Positions 49,437 through 60,520 of a DNA stretch of 64,000 nucleotides are shown one piece after another. How positions within the stretch are numbered: the first letter of the stretch is position 1; each line of letters opens with the position of its first letter. Origin of the DNA: Mesorhabditis belari (lineage: Eukaryota; Nematoda; Chromadorea; Rhabditida; Rhabditidae). Below the pieces are notes generated by a model. The model searched no databases. It was given only the letters and a program-made list of their open reading frames with translations, and was not told the origin of the DNA. A program made the translations under genes and the position numbers. Location: NCBI GenBank assembly GCA_958450365.1, contig CAUEEP010000732.1, forward strand, positions 806,001 through 870,000, read 5' to 3'.

Positions 49437-49867
49437 GAGCATAAAAGTACAATAAAAGATCGAGTTGGCTGGGGGATTTTCAGTGCATCAATGTTTTCTG
49501 CAATATCTGACTCAGAAAATGAATAAAAATCCTTTAAGAAACGAAGATAAATCTTGTTTTTGATGAGGTCGAAGATTCGATGAGATTCTGGTAAAAAGAA
49601 AGTGTAAAAAATATGGCTAAAAGGTTAAGCAGATTTTAGAAAAATCTACAGAATTCTTAAATATTAGACTTTTTTTTCCAAAAATTTCTGCAGATGCAAA
49701 TCTTTGCGAATTTGGAAGAAGTATAATTTTAAAAATGCTAATCTGAATTGAAAAGGGGATTTTTCTGATTTTCGAGAAGATTTAGCTAAACTACAGTAGA
49801 GATTTGAGGAAGATCATCTTTAAGAATTCGTTTACGAGAAAAGTTTAAAGAAAAGTTTGAAGTTCAA

Positions 49868-50080
49868 AATTTAATGCTGAAAATTTAATGCTGAAAATTT
49901 AAAGCTGAAAATCTAAAGCTCAAAATCTAAAGCTCAAAATGTAAAGCTCAAAATCTAAAGCTCAAAATCTAAAGCTCAAAATCTAAAGCTCAAAATCTAA
50001 AGCTCAAAATCTAAAGCTCAAAATCTAAAGCTCAAAATCTAAAGCTCAAAACTTAAGGCTCAAAACTTAAAGCTGAAAAT
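49868..50080 (+). repeat. AAAATCTAAAGCTC 15-mer minisatellite
   Basis: About fourteen tandem copies of a 14-15 base unit; a MITE A terminus fragment (GTATTACAGTTTTTACGGTA) follows at about 50111-50130. Confidence 0.92.
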
Positions 50081-50399
50081 AAGTCGCGTATAAAAACTAC
50101 GCGACTTTACGTATTACAGTTTTTACGGTAAATCGTGCTAAATTAATGCTTTTTATCCATTAGTAATCGAAAACGCATTGTTTTCTGTACATCTAATTCT
50201 AAATTAAATAAACAATAAAGTTTCGTTTAAACATTAAAGTTATAAGCATTAAAGTTAGTTTTATTAAAGTTATTATTATTTTCCAAGTTCCCAAAGTTAT
50301 TGTTGAGCTTTCAGAGAAATTTCACGATTCGTTTCACTAAGGGCAAAAATTTCTCATTTTAAAAGAGACGGGTGGATGGACACTTTGGCTTATTGAAGG

Positions 50400-50402
50400 G
50401 GA

Positions 50403-50485
<83 letters not shown>

Positions 50486-50530
50486 GAAGGAAGAAAGAAA
50501 GGAAGGAAGAAAGGAAGAAAGAAATGAAAT
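50400..50530 (+). repeat. GAAA microsatellite
   Basis: About 27 GAAA units with GGAAGGAA interruptions at the 3' end. Confidence 0.97.
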
Positions 50531-51242
50531 GAAGGAAAAGAAAAGCTTTTGGACATTGGACAACTTTTAGAAAAGAAGAACACTAATTGGAGAAAAGCCA
50601 AGATCGCAATTGGTCTTGGCTGGATAATAAAATTGAATTAATGCTATTGATGTGCGGTGAAGGTTCTGCTGGCTTTAGGTTCTGGTTTGAATTTTCTGAT
50701 GTCTGGTTAGAAGATCCTTGGCAAGGCTAGTCCGCAGAAGTGGTTGCTAAAAATGTAAAAATTTGAATGACTTGATGGACTTGATGGGCGTTTGAAATTC
50801 GGAAATGCAATTTCATTTATCTCCAGTCGATCTTTTCGTTAAAGAGCAAATTTGCGCTTTTTTCCATTTCCGCATCAAAGAATTCGGGAAAATGGGCAAA
50901 TTTTAGATAAACAGCTGAACTTTTTGATTGAAAAATTCAAAAGATTTCATTTTTTTTAATATTTAGCCAAAATGATCTGATTTTCTAACAGCTGAAAGTT
51001 TTATAATTAAAATTGAAAAGTTCTGGAAGGAAGTCAAGTCAAAAATCGGAATGAATAAGAAAAAAAAAAGTGTAAAAAGTCGGAAATCTTATGAATATCG
51101 TTTAGTTTGTTGATTAAAAAGCTTTGATTTATTAAAATATTGCAACTTGTTTATTAGAAGAATTTGGGAGAAGTTCTAAAAAGAAAACTTGTTGCGAGTT
51201 CTAGATCTGGATCTGGATCTAAATCTGGGTCTAACTTCTGCC

Positions 51243-51333
51243 CGACAGACAGACTTCAAGGCTTGGCTGGAACGACAGACAGACTTCAAGGCTTGGCTGG
51301 AACGACAGACAGACTTCAAGGCCTGGCTAGACA
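51243..51333 (+). repeat. 32-bp tandem repeat, three copies
   Basis: Unit ACAGACAGACTTCAAGGCTT followed by GGCTGGAACG, three copies. It contains the CAGACAGAC motif of SINE tails. Confidence 0.9.
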
Positions 51334-52290
51334 TGGGAAAATTCCAACCCGAGAAGTGTCGACTCGTTGAAATCCCCTCAAATGGAAAAGAATCAAGAAA
51401 AGAAACTGATCGAACAGGAGGAGATTCGCACAGAAACTAATAACTTTTGAGGGTGAAAATGGGCAAGAAATGGAAAGAAATGGGCAAGAAATGGAAAAGA
51501 AATGGAGAAGAAATGGAGAAGGGAAAGAGATGAAAAGAATTTCCAGAGATATGGAGAGAATTGACGGGGTTTAATCCCCTGTTTGGATCTGAATCCATCC
51601 ACGGATTTCCTCTAATTTCCGCTCTCGAAAATCTGATCTGCTACTGGAAAAGAAAAGAGATCAAAAATGTGCAAGAATTTTGAAGAAAGTGGCTAGCTGA
51701 AGCTGTAAAATATAGCATAAAAGTGATAAATCTTTAATTGAAATGGTTAAAAAGCAAAAAGAAAGAAGATTGATTGAAGATTGATTAGGAGAGAATCCGA
51801 ACAAAGGTTAAAGGGCTTCAGAAGTTTCGTAAAATAGCCCACTATCCAGTAGACTATAAATGAATCTATAAATGAATCTAGTTTATTGGTGAAACAGAAG
51901 AAAATCATAAATTTAAATGACTATTTGGGAGAGTTCGTTGAAGACATCTAGAAGGCTTTCTGTTTGATGATAGAATAAATAAATCAAAAATTTGTATAAA
52001 ATAATGATTTAAAAGTGAAAACTAAAGAAAAAGAAAAGAAAATCTTCTATAAGAGACCCATTTTCTTGCACTCGTTTAAAGGATTTCTCTCGAAAAAAGT
52101 GTCCGATTGAAGACGTCAAACCTATTCTCTTCTCTCCGATAAATGCCATTTGTTTGTCTCTTCTTTTTCTCCTTTTTTTTTCTTTATAAATGATGTGAAA
52201 GGATTTCTTACAAAGGTTTCTAATTTAAAAAAGAACAAATCCTGTTTATTTTTCTCGTTGAAATGTGATTAGTTGAAACGTTTGTGGTTG

Positions 52291-52425
52291 GATAACTAGA
52301 TTGTGATTGCGTTGAACGGTGAACTATAAGAACGCGCAAAGTACTAATTGATTATGAGGTTTGATAACTAGATTGTGATTGAGTTAAACAGTGAACTATA
52401 AGAACGCCCAAAGTACTAATTGATT
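52291..52425 (+). repeat. 65-bp tandem duplication
   Basis: A unit from GATAACTAGATTGTGATTG to AAGTACTAATTGATTA occurs twice with few differences. Confidence 0.85.
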
Positions 52426-52529
52426 AATATCATTATCTCCAAAACATTTCTTGTGTCGCGAATCTCCTTCCAGAGTTTGTCCAAGTTAATATTAGAGTAT
52501 TTTTGCTTAAACAAAACCAAAAGTTGAGT

Positions 52530-52615
52530 TGAGTGAAACTACGGGAGGTCGAACCCGGATTGTGTGGGCTGTAGAAAAGCGCGCTCTCGACTGCGCTACA
52601 GCGACGGAGGGTGGA
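52530..52615 (-). mobile_element. tRNA-derived SINE head
   Basis: Minus strand: A box TAGCGCAGTCGAG, B box GGGTTCGACCTCC, same head as at 15262-15330. The frame 52673-52867 just beyond (KRKPLEAENAKRC) is unassigned. Confidence 0.7.
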
Positions 52616-53469
52616 CGGCCGCCGTTAAGGTAATAACACATCACCGCTAGTAATCACTCATCGTAACACTCATTGAAAAGAAAGCCACTTGAAGCTGAGA
52701 ATGCAAAGAGATGTAGGCGAAACATTGGGTACCATTTAGACACGGCACAACAAACACTTTGTCTACTTGAAACTTACCACTATGTACGCCACTTGCTAAC
52801 ATATTTTTTCAAAACTCACCCAATTATGCTTTACATCAATCCGCCACAAATTCGCGAAGCTATCTAAGGTGTAAGCTGCAGCGGCGAAAAGGAAACATGA
52901 AATTTCTGATCATAGTCTCATTGTATGGCTCATTGTATGGCTCTATCAACTAGGTGTATTTAAAAAGAGATCATTAACCATTAGAATTTGCAAGATGATG
53001 CTTAAAAAGAGCAGAACTTCTTTCACTATTAGATTAATCATGAAAAAAGAGCGGGATAAATGAAAATAAATGAAAATAAATGAGTAACTTAGATTTTTCC
53101 TTTTCATTTTTCAATCATTTTTCCTTTTCAGCTAATCAGCTAATCATCGCTGACACATCTTTCTCATCTTTTAAAACATTTTTATTCCAAAAAGATTGAC
53201 TTAATGCTTAAAAATAGCTTTTTCCTAATTTACTTCACAACGCTTCAACGAATTTCTATTATAAACTTAAACTCTTCAATACCGGATAAGTACACATTTT
53301 TAAACCTTTCATTAATCGTTTACGGATCAGTGCTCAATCAGTTGCCAAGTTTTTAATCTTTGACTTCATTGAGATACCGTAGTTAATACAAAAAAGCGAA
53401 CTTTATTCTCTGAACAGCTACCCGGCCGCCCAGAAACATTGTCTAAAATCTCTCTGCAAAAAATGGCTC

Positions 53470-53560
53470 GCGGTGAGAGGGGTCGAACCCACCGCCGCTT
53501 TTCCCGCGCTCGCTTGAGAGACAGTCGCGCTATCCCCTCGGCCACCTGACGTCCAAATGT
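53470..53560 (-). mobile_element. Long-variable-arm tRNA-like sequence (SINE head or tRNA pseudogene)
   Basis: Minus strand: TGGCCGAGGGGATAGCGCG, a CTCAAG anticodon-loop-like run, GC-rich variable region and B box GGGTTCGACCCC. This resembles a Ser/Leu-type tRNA, but the acceptor ends do not pair. I would not call it a functional tRNA. Confidence 0.5.
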
Positions 53561-53649
53561 TCCTTCTTTAGCGACGGCTATTTTGTACAAGTGATAGATG
53601 ATAATAACTTTTTTTGTTTAAACAGGATTTATCTATTAATTTTTCATTT

Positions 53650-53770
53650 TCTTTCTAACAAAAAAACTATGAGAATCGGTTGATGTGGAGCCGAGATCCA
53701 GAGTGTGACGGACGGACGGACGGACGGACGGACGGACAGACAACCCTCAATTATATATTGTAGATTGTTA
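53650..53770 (+). mobile_element. 5'-truncated SINE with GACG tail
   Basis: Body fragment GGAGCCGAGATCCAGAG followed by six to seven GACG units, CAGACAACC and TATATATTGTAGATT, the same terminal order as other SINE copies. Confidence 0.65.
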
Positions 53771-53850
53771 GTTTTGTTTTGTTTATTTGTGTACTTGGTT
53801 TGTGATCAAATTTGATTTTAAAAACAAAACTCTTATCTACAAGAACTTTG

Positions 53851-54456
53851 TTACAAATTCCATTTCTCCACAATGTTTCCCCGGAATTTCGCCGAGAGTC
53901 GCATAAAAAAATACACAAAAATCAATCCAATGACTGTACAAGAACCGATCCAAAATTGGAGAATAAACGTTGGCTGAAGATTGGCAATAGTAAAAACTGT
54001 TGAAACAATTGTTGGCATTGAGGGAAGGATGAAAGAAAAGAGGAGAGCTTTCAAGAAAGATTTACAGTGTTCCTCAGAAGTGGCGATGAAGTAACGAAAA
54101 GTGAAAGAGAAGAAGAAAATGAGGGAAATTGAGCAGGCAATGATGAGAAGTGGAGGGATTGATCGGGAGGAGAGGAAAGTGATCAGATTGAGAGACGATT
54201 GGGGGAGAGGCCAGACACGTTTAGCTTCATTCACAACATAGATCAACAAGAAAGCATTCGTTAGGTAGATTGTGGAAAAGACAAGGAATGAGACGAAAAG
54301 GCGAAAGATCCAGAAAGGAGAGAGGATGGGTTGGAGCCGGGGAATGGAGTGGTGGAGGAGGGAAATGATGGGGAAGATGAAGAGAATGATGGGCAGATTG
54401 GGGATGAGGAAAGAGTGGATCTCGGTGAGAAGAGCCCAGCGACCGAATGGATCCAT
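53851..54456 (-). CDS. Multi-pass membrane protein, possibly nematode chemoreceptor-type (201 aa, intronless as seen)
   Basis: Family not identified. The frame has five to six hydrophobic segments: residues about 17-36 (IPNLPIILFIFPIISLL), 45-75 (two helices, LFVSFLVFSTIYL and NAFLLIYVV), 95-120 (PPLLIIACSISLIFFFSF), 133-155 and 162-185 (CTVIGLIFVYFFM). A basic C-terminus (MRLSAKFRGN) would be cytoplasmic. Serpentine chemoreceptors of nematodes have seven helices and similar tails. A splice acceptor (ACTTTTCTAG) 48 bases before the ATG continues the frame upstream, so a 5' exon with one or two more helices is possible; it could also be a trans-splice site. TTTATT (AATAAA on the minus strand) at 53782-53787 is a plausible poly(A) signal. 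Confidence 0.55.
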   Translation of the reverse strand: MDPFGRWALLTEIHSFLIPNLPIILFIFPIISLLHHSIPRLQPILSPFWIFRLFVSFLVFSTIYLTNAFLLIYVVNEAKRVWPLPQSSLNLITFLSSRSIPPLLIIACSISLIFFFSFTFRYFIATSEEHCKSFLKALLFSFILPSMPTIVSTVFTIANLQPTFILQFWIGSCTVIGLIFVYFFMRLSAKFRGNIVEKWNL

Positions 54457-54671
54457 TTGGATCGAAGAAGATGAAGAATTCGATGCAAAGTGGTTGAAGA
54501 GAAGCTAGAAAAGTTGAATTAAAAGCTTTTTTGTTGGGAAGATAGCGTTAAGATACTTTCACATCCCACAAAATTGTTGTTTTCTAAAGTGCACATTTCA
54601 CGTCTGTCTAGGTTGTCACTAGAAACGTCTCGTAGTCTGTGCCATTTTTATTTTTTTTTCACTTCCTTGCT

Positions 54672-54761
54672 GACACGTCAAATTTGGGCTAAAAGGCAAA
54701 AACTACGCAACTTAACGCTTTTCCGCAGTTTTTGCCTTTTAGCCCAAATTTGACGTGGCAG
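54672..54761. repeat. 31-bp hairpin
   Basis: ACGTCAAATTTGGGCTAAAA with the next 11 bases pairs with 54731-54761 across a 25-base loop. Confidence 0.8.
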
Positions 54762-54779
54762 TGAGGTGTGATTTGTCGA

Positions 54780-54918
54780 AATTCGGAGTCTACGCATACG
54801 ATTCCCTTATATGAAAACATTTTCGAAGCTCTACGACCTTTCCTAAGGCCTTTTCCAGCAAAAAAAAGGTGTGCAAATGTCCAGGTGCGCAAAAAAAAGG
54901 TAGCATTTGTCCCACTCC
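54780..54918 (+). mobile_element. Partial element with the GTCCCACTCC end
   Basis: Same order as 30440-30572 (TACGATTCCCTTATATGAAA through GTAGCATTTGTCCCACTCC). Confidence 0.6.
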
Positions 54919-55001
54919 AGTAATCGTTTAAAAAAAAGAATTGAAAAAAACCGACTTATCAATCAAGCTAAAAGCGAAATCTGTGGTTTTTTTTGACAAA
55001 A

Positions 55002-55630
55002 ATGAATAAAGAGCTGATTGATTTCGTTTTTGAAACACTTTCCAATCAAACACTTTTATCAATGACAGCAATCAAAACATCTAAAAGATATTTAGGCATT
55101 CATAAAAATTTAGAAAATATGGGAGTGGGACAAATGCTATCTTTTTTTTGCGCACCCGGACATTTGCGCACCTTTTTTTCCGCACCTTGCCCATTAGCGC
55201 ACCTTTTTTCGCGTTTTAAAAAAGCTCTAAAAAGCTGATATTAACCAATTTCTATTCCAAAAGTTGTTTTTCTAGGTAATTTTAGGGCGTAGAATCGAAA
55301 TTTTGACATAACAGAGCGTGTGGAACCAATTTGAAAGACGTTTTGTCTGGCTAGATCAAATTACAGAAAATTGTCGATTTTTCTCTTTGTTTAACTCCGT
55401 CCGTTTGTTTCCACAAGCTCTGATATGTCAAAATTTCGATTCTACGCCCTAAAATTACCTAGAAAAACAACTTTTGGAATAGAAATTGGTTAATATCAGC
55501 TTTTTAGAGCTTTTTTAAAACGCGAAAAAAGGTGCGCTAATGGGCAAGGTGCGGGAAAAAGGTGCGCAAATGTCCGGGTGCGCAAAAAAAAGATAGCATT
55601 TGTCCCACTCCCGAAAATTTACAAAAAGTT
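55002..55630 (+). pseudogene. Short open frame interrupted by a foldback element
   Basis: A frame from ATG at 55002 (NKELIDFVFETLSNQTLL...) runs into the element at 55121-55612 and resumes for a few codons to TAG at 55628. Excluding the element and one target-site copy gives about 45 codons. The pattern is faintly F-box-like (hydrophobic spacing ELIDFVFETL.NQTLLSM) but too short to assign. It may be a fragment of an old gene or chance. Confidence 0.3.
55121..55612. mobile_element. Foldback element, 492 bp, second full copy
   Basis: Same as 29019-29504 in ends (GGGAGTGGGACAAATG) and inner arms. Flanks GAAAATAT (55113-55120) and GAAAATTT (55613-55620) agree at 7 of 8 bases. Confidence 0.86.
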
Positions 55631-55763
55631 TAGATGTGAAAAAATTTCTAAACAATTGACTTTAAGTAGCTTTATTTTAAATGACAATTGAAATGAAAAT
55701 TTTCTTACTCTACCTTTGGATATAAATATTTATTGTATTGTTTTGTATCTTTTTGCAAGTAAT

Positions 55764-58700
55764 CTAGGAAATTTTAGCGATTAATGTTTCACAACGAGAT
55801 CCAGTGAAGCCGAGATTGCAGAGACAAGTCAGGTGGTTCACCTGAAACACTTTCAATGGACTTTCAATGGAAAGCTTGGAAAGAAATTCAACTGTTTACA
55901 GAATATAGATTAGATTAGATTAGCCTTGTTTTTTGGATGTACTTTTGCTAGTAGAAAGACACTCCTTTTTCTCGCGATATCAAGATGTTGCTCAGTCGAA
56001 AAGCTCACCTTATCAACAACCAATGGTGTACAAAGGAATTTTTTCGATAAATCAAAAATCTGATTGCAACAAGTTTTAGTGTGCATTCCAGATAAGCTTA
56101 AATCAAAATACCTTTAAAATTGGTCTCTTCAAAAAGGATTTATGACTGCAGAACCTTGTCGAGAGTTCAGCTCCTTTTTGAAGAGACCGATTTTAAAGGC
56201 ATTTTGATTTAAGCTTATCTGGAATGCACACTAAAACTTGTTGCAATCAGATTTTTGATTTATCGAGATTTATCGAAATTAGAACTTTTACTCGTTGTGC
56301 GGTGAAAGTTGTTGTTGTAAGAAAGCTAAGAATTTGTCTAGGAAGCCAGAAAGGCCTAGAAAGGTCCAGGAAGGTCCAGAAAGGAAGGTCTAGAAAGGTC
56401 CAGGAAGGTCCAGAAAGGTCCAGAAAGGTCCAGAAAGGTTCAGAAAGGTCTAAAAAGATCTAGAAAGGTCTAGAAAGGTCCAGAAAGGTCTAGAAAGGCC
56501 TAGAAAGGTCTAGAAAGCTTTTGTTTACCCATTTTTAAGCTCAAAGTGCACTTCAAGGAACAAGGGTATTTATTAGAATGGCTTGAATGATTTGAATGAC
56601 TTACCGTCCCCAAGCAAAGCCCTCTCCCATTGCAGTCTCGATTCGAATCACAAACGGCTGAGATATGATTGAATTAAAAAAAAAAGAAATCAACCAGTCA
56701 CTCACCATCTTCACAGAATTTCCCAGAGTATCCAATTTGACAGAAACAAACGTAATTCTCGAGTGTGCCCAAACAAGAGCCTCGTTCATTGCAATCAGCA
56801 GCTGTGCATGAACGAGAGACGATACTCTGAACAAAAGAATGCAGTAAATTTTTGAATTTAAAATAAAACTACAATAAATTTCAGTTTATTAAACTATTTA
56901 TTCTATAAATTATTAATAAAATTATTAATAAAACCTTAAAATACAAAAATTATTAATAAAATTGAAAAAGTGAATAGTTTCAAAAGGCTAAAACTTTGAT
57001 TTTAGTTTTTAGAAAGCTAAATTTTCAATAGTACTTTACTCAGAAATGTCTATTACCGTATTTCTTCGAATAGAAGACCGGGTAAAGAGTATCATCGCGT
57101 ACTCGTGCGTAGCAGCCTTTTTTAAAATTTCTTTTCTGCATAAAAGCTGCTATAGAGCTGGAAAATGACTCAAAAATACGACATGAGCTAACAGATTTTT
57201 GAGCCATTTTTCAGCTCTATAGCACTTGATTGAAAGCTTTTATGCAGAAAAGAAATTTTAAAAAGGGCTGCTACGCACGAGTACGCGATCATACTCTTTA
57301 CCCGGTCTTCTATTCGAAGAAATACGGTAAATCTTCAATAGTACTTTACTCAGAAATGTCAATTATTTAAATAATAGACATTTCTGATATTCAATCAAAG
57401 GCTTTAAGATATTCAATAGCTGATAGCTTCAAGATATTCAATTAAAGGAAAATTCTCTATATAATTCGATAAAAACCCACATTTGCCGTATGATTTGCTT
57501 CTCGGAGCGCTTCGGCTTTAAGCTGGTTTAGCTAAACGTTCAAAAGTTACAAATTACTGCTCGAAAACTCTTCTAAAATGATTCTAAACTGTAATTTGAA
57601 TAATTTAAATGAAAATGATTTTGCTGATGATTTTGCTTTAGAATTTACCCTTTCTTTAACTTGATTTGACATCGAGGAGACAGTCGATGCAGCAGCTTCA
57701 ACCTGAAAGTCAAATTTGTCTCTAAAATGCTCTAAAATGCTTTCAATGTCTCTAAAATACTTTCAAACTTTTTAAAAACGATATTATACGAGAATAAAGA
57801 ATCATAGTAGAATATTTATATAAATAAAGTTAAAAATAGACTTTGGGGAATACGAGCGGCTTTTTATTGGCCTCTATGGGCCTATATGGGCCTATATGGG
57901 CGACCGCTTTGGACTGTGCTTAGTGCCTTTTAGAAAGTGCCGTATTGAAGGTTAAAAAAAGGCTCGTTTCAACGGAAAATTGCATTGTTGAGCTTTTTAG
58001 CTTTATAAAGTATAACTATTAGGGTGATGCAAAAGAAACTGCCGATGGATATCAGCTCTCATTTATCAGAAACGAGCGATGCTAACGGCATTATTTTTTT
58101 AATGTTTTGTTCACAATTTCGACATTTGAATTTTTTGGTTGTTGTTTATTTTATTTAAAAATGCTTATATTTTTTATTTAGATGATGGTCGAGGAAAAGG
58201 TTGTGCTACGAGCAGCATTACTCTACTCGAGCAGCAGCAGCACTACGAGCAGCAGCAGCACTACGAGCAGCAGCAGCACTACGAGCAGCAGCAGCACTAC
58301 GAGCAGCAGCTGTTTAACTTCAAAATTGGAAAGTCTCCTGCCAAATCGCATCGTTCTCTCTGTGCTGCTTTCGGAGATGTCTCTCAGGCAGTGTCAGACT
58401 TGGTTTCAACGATTCCGAGAGAGAGACGAGACTTTTGAAGATTACGAGCACGGTTCGAGGCCAGAAGTCGTGAACGAAGCCAAGCTGAGGGACGTTATTC
58501 AGGCCGATCCATGCCAATCCATGCCAATCTGCTCAAGATCTTGCGAAAATATTCCATTATGATCATCTCACCATCGAACGCCATCCTTTTTTTGAATTTA
58601 CCGTCAAATCGGCAGTTTCTTTTGCACCGCCTAATAGATCGTTTTAATTACTTTGATAAAAGCGCTAAAATTCAAAAAAATTCAAATTTCCCCAACTTCT

Positions 58701-59344
58701 CCAATCAGCGCATCGATTTCATTTGTCTCCTCGTCGCGTTTCACGATTTTTTCCGGAGCTGACTAAAAAAAAAGAATTTGACATAAAATTGGAAGATTTT
58801 TTAAGAATTCTTTAATCTAATTCTAATTATCTAGTAGAATATTGATGATTTAAAATGATATTGTTATCGAAAAAGTATCAGTATACTATGCTTGGCTCAG
58901 TCTATGCTTGGCTCAGTCTATGCTTGGCTCAGTATATCCTTGGCTTACGCCTGATACGGAGCTACAGCTCAACTCAATTCACTAAATAACTAATATAGTG
59001 AATTGATTACATGAAAAATGGAATCAAAGCGGTTTGACACAGTATTGAATGTACAAAGGGATTGATTCTCAGTACGCCAGAAGGGGTGTGTTTACCACTC
59101 GTGTACTGTAACTATAGTAGACGGACTACAGCCTACTGAGCCAGTCCTATCATAGTCCTTTTCTAAAGTGGAAATTAGGCTATTGTAGTGAGTAGCTACC
59201 GTAAATACTGTAGTACACAATAGTAGCTACCGTAAATTCAGTTCAATTTCATTCATTTTCAGTGCTCAGAAGTTATTGGTTGAACCGTACCTCAACTTCA
59301 TTCATCAATAGAAGTATTAAACTCAGGAATAGATAGGATTTCAT
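55764..59344 (-). CDS. Secreted protein with two EGF-like domains (6 exons, 141 aa)
   Basis: Small extracellular protein, specific family unknown. Exons 5' to 3' on the minus strand: 59344-59291, 58762-58697, 57702-57649, 56826-56706, 56657-56605, 55841-55764; phases 0,0,0,1,0 all match. Residues 1-15 are a signal peptide (MKSYLFLSLILLLMNEVE region). A charged linker with a KR pair follows (EKIVKRDEETNE). EGF 1, about residues 65-96, is CTAADCNERGSC with ENYVCFCQIGYSGKFC. EGF 2, about 101-133, is CDSNRDCNGRGLC, split by an intron, then TCLCNLGFTGSRC. Both show the six-cysteine C-C-C-C.C-C pattern with Gly-Tyr/Phe-Ser/Thr-Gly before the last Cys. The protein ends 9 residues after the last Cys. 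AATAAA (minus strand) at 55729-55734 is 30 bases past the stop. Introns 2, 3 and 5 hold a mariner copy, a MITE and a foldback element. No transmembrane or GPI segment. Confidence 0.85.
56045..56267. mobile_element. Foldback element in the EGF-protein intron 5
   Basis: Two arms of about 88 bases (CGATAAATCAAAAATCTGAT... and inverse) are almost perfectly paired, with a 35-base centre. Target duplication not resolved. Confidence 0.8.
56345..56515 (+). repeat. AAGGTCCAGAA 11-mer minisatellite
   Basis: About fifteen copies of AAAGGTC(C/T)AG(A/G) units, in EGF-protein intron 5. Confidence 0.9.
57056..57327. mobile_element. Foldback MITE (CCGTATTTCTTCGAATAG ends), EGF-protein intron 3
   Basis: Near-perfect inverted arms of about 115 bases; TA on both sides. 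A 27-base sequence (TTCAATAGTACTTTACTCAG...) is also repeated just outside both ends (57024-57050 and about 57333-57360). Confidence 0.88.
58019..58634 (+). mobile_element. Internally deleted mariner transposon with frameshifted transposase N-terminus
   Basis: Inverted ends TTAGGGTGATGCAAAAGAAA / TTAGGCGGTGCAAAAGAAA, flanked by TA. The interior encodes the start of a mariner transposase helix-turn-helix region in two frames: GKSPAKSHRSLCAAFGD, then after a frameshift CQTWFQRFRERDETFEDYEH and a GSRPE linker. The catalytic domain is absent. Upstream, an ACGAGCAGCAGCAGCACT unit is repeated four to five times. Not capable of moving itself. Confidence 0.85.
58890..58935 (+). repeat. TATGCTTGGCTCAGTC 16-mer repeat
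   Basis: Three to four tandem copies in intron 1 of the EGF-protein gene. Confidence 0.85.
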
Positions 59345-59794
59345 TATTGAAAAAAAAGGATTTTAAACTTGAATCAAAACAGAGTGTTTTGAGGTGAAAG
59401 TTTTTGTTTTTTTGGGGGGAAAGTTGACAGTTAGAAGTTAAGCGATTCGGGAGGAGGGGAAAGGGGAAAAGGTCGATTGTTTCGACGGAGAGACGAGATT
59501 CGACCCATTCATCCATGGAGGGGAAACAGGAATTCGATTGGAGATGACTCAGGAAAAGAGATCCGAATCCACAGATGATCCTTTTTTTGAAAAGCTTTGA
59601 CATTAACAATTATGGGGAACCGGTTATGGATGAGACACGAGGTGAGACAAAAAGAATGACCTCGAGAGGAGTCAATCAAAAGTCGCGAGTCAATCAAAAG
59701 TAGACTTTTGTAATTTCGCTTTTAGTTTACCTTTAAGCATCTCAATTTATTGTTGATAGAAAAGATATTCAGCTGTAAATTCTAGACAAATTTA

Positions 59795-60265
59795 TGGATG
59801 TTTAAAGGGTTTAATTCATTCAAAAGTTAAAGGGTTTAATTCTTTTAGAGAAATTCATTCAAAAGTTTCCTTTAATAAACAACAGTTTCCTTTAATGAAC
59901 AACAGTTTCCTTTACTGAACAACAGTTTCCTTTAATGAACAGTTTCCTTTAATGAACAACAGTTCCCTTTAATGAACAGTTTCCTTTAATGAACAACAGT
60001 TCCCTTTAATGAACAGTTTCCTTTAATGAACAACAGTTCCCTTTAATGAACAGTTTCCTTTAATGAACAACAGTTCCCTTTAATGAACAGTTTCCTTTAA
60101 TGAACAACAATTTCCTTTGAATGTTTCTCTTTTTAAAGGGGTACTTTTGAATGCATTGAATGAACTAAACCCTTTAAACATTCATTCAATTCATTCAAAA
60201 GTACCCTTTAATAAGAGAAACATTCAAAGGAAACTCCTGTTCATTAAAGGAAACTTTTGAATGAA
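59795..60265. repeat. Minisatellite inside a long foldback
   Basis: About twelve CAGTTTCCTTTAATGAACAA units (59880-60115) are flanked by inverted sequences containing AGAAATTCATTCAAAAGTTT and its complement (about 59849-59868 and 60247-60268). It lies about 450 bases upstream of the EGF-protein start codon. Confidence 0.75.
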
Positions 60266-60520
60266 TTTCTCGAAAAGTTTAGACGAATATAATCAATTTT
60301 GATGTAGAAATGACTAAAGTAAATCGGTTTATCAATCATTTAACAGATATGAAATGAAATCAGCTTCGTTTAACAGGTTTTGTATCTTATTGTTAGTTTA
60401 ACATCAGTTTAACATCAATTAAACCCAAGTTCCAGGTGGTAGACTCAAGAAAATGAATATCCCAATCGATTCCTCGACCTCGAAAACCCCTGGGTACAGC
60501 CTTACAGCAATATCTTTTTA

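Larger units (their letters stand above)
47086..53850. other. Transposon-rich stretch without a recognised gene
   Basis: Holds the MITE, foldback, SINE and minisatellite entries below. Three short minus-strand frames look slightly protein-like next to possible acceptors (about 49490-49430, 50740-50650, 51645-51570), but none could be chained into a gene. The missing 5' exons of the membrane protein at 41111-46938 may lie here. Confidence 0.4.

Noticed and set aside
50640..51650. Two possible minus-strand terminal exons (ending in TAKS-like or IQTRT and IQIQTGD sequences)
   Set aside because: Phases do not connect to each other or to the membrane-protein exons; may be chance.
53470..53560. 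Functional Ser/Leu-type tRNA gene on the minus strand
   Set aside because: D- and T-arm-like motifs are present but the acceptor stem ends do not pair, and similar heads occur in clear SINE copies.
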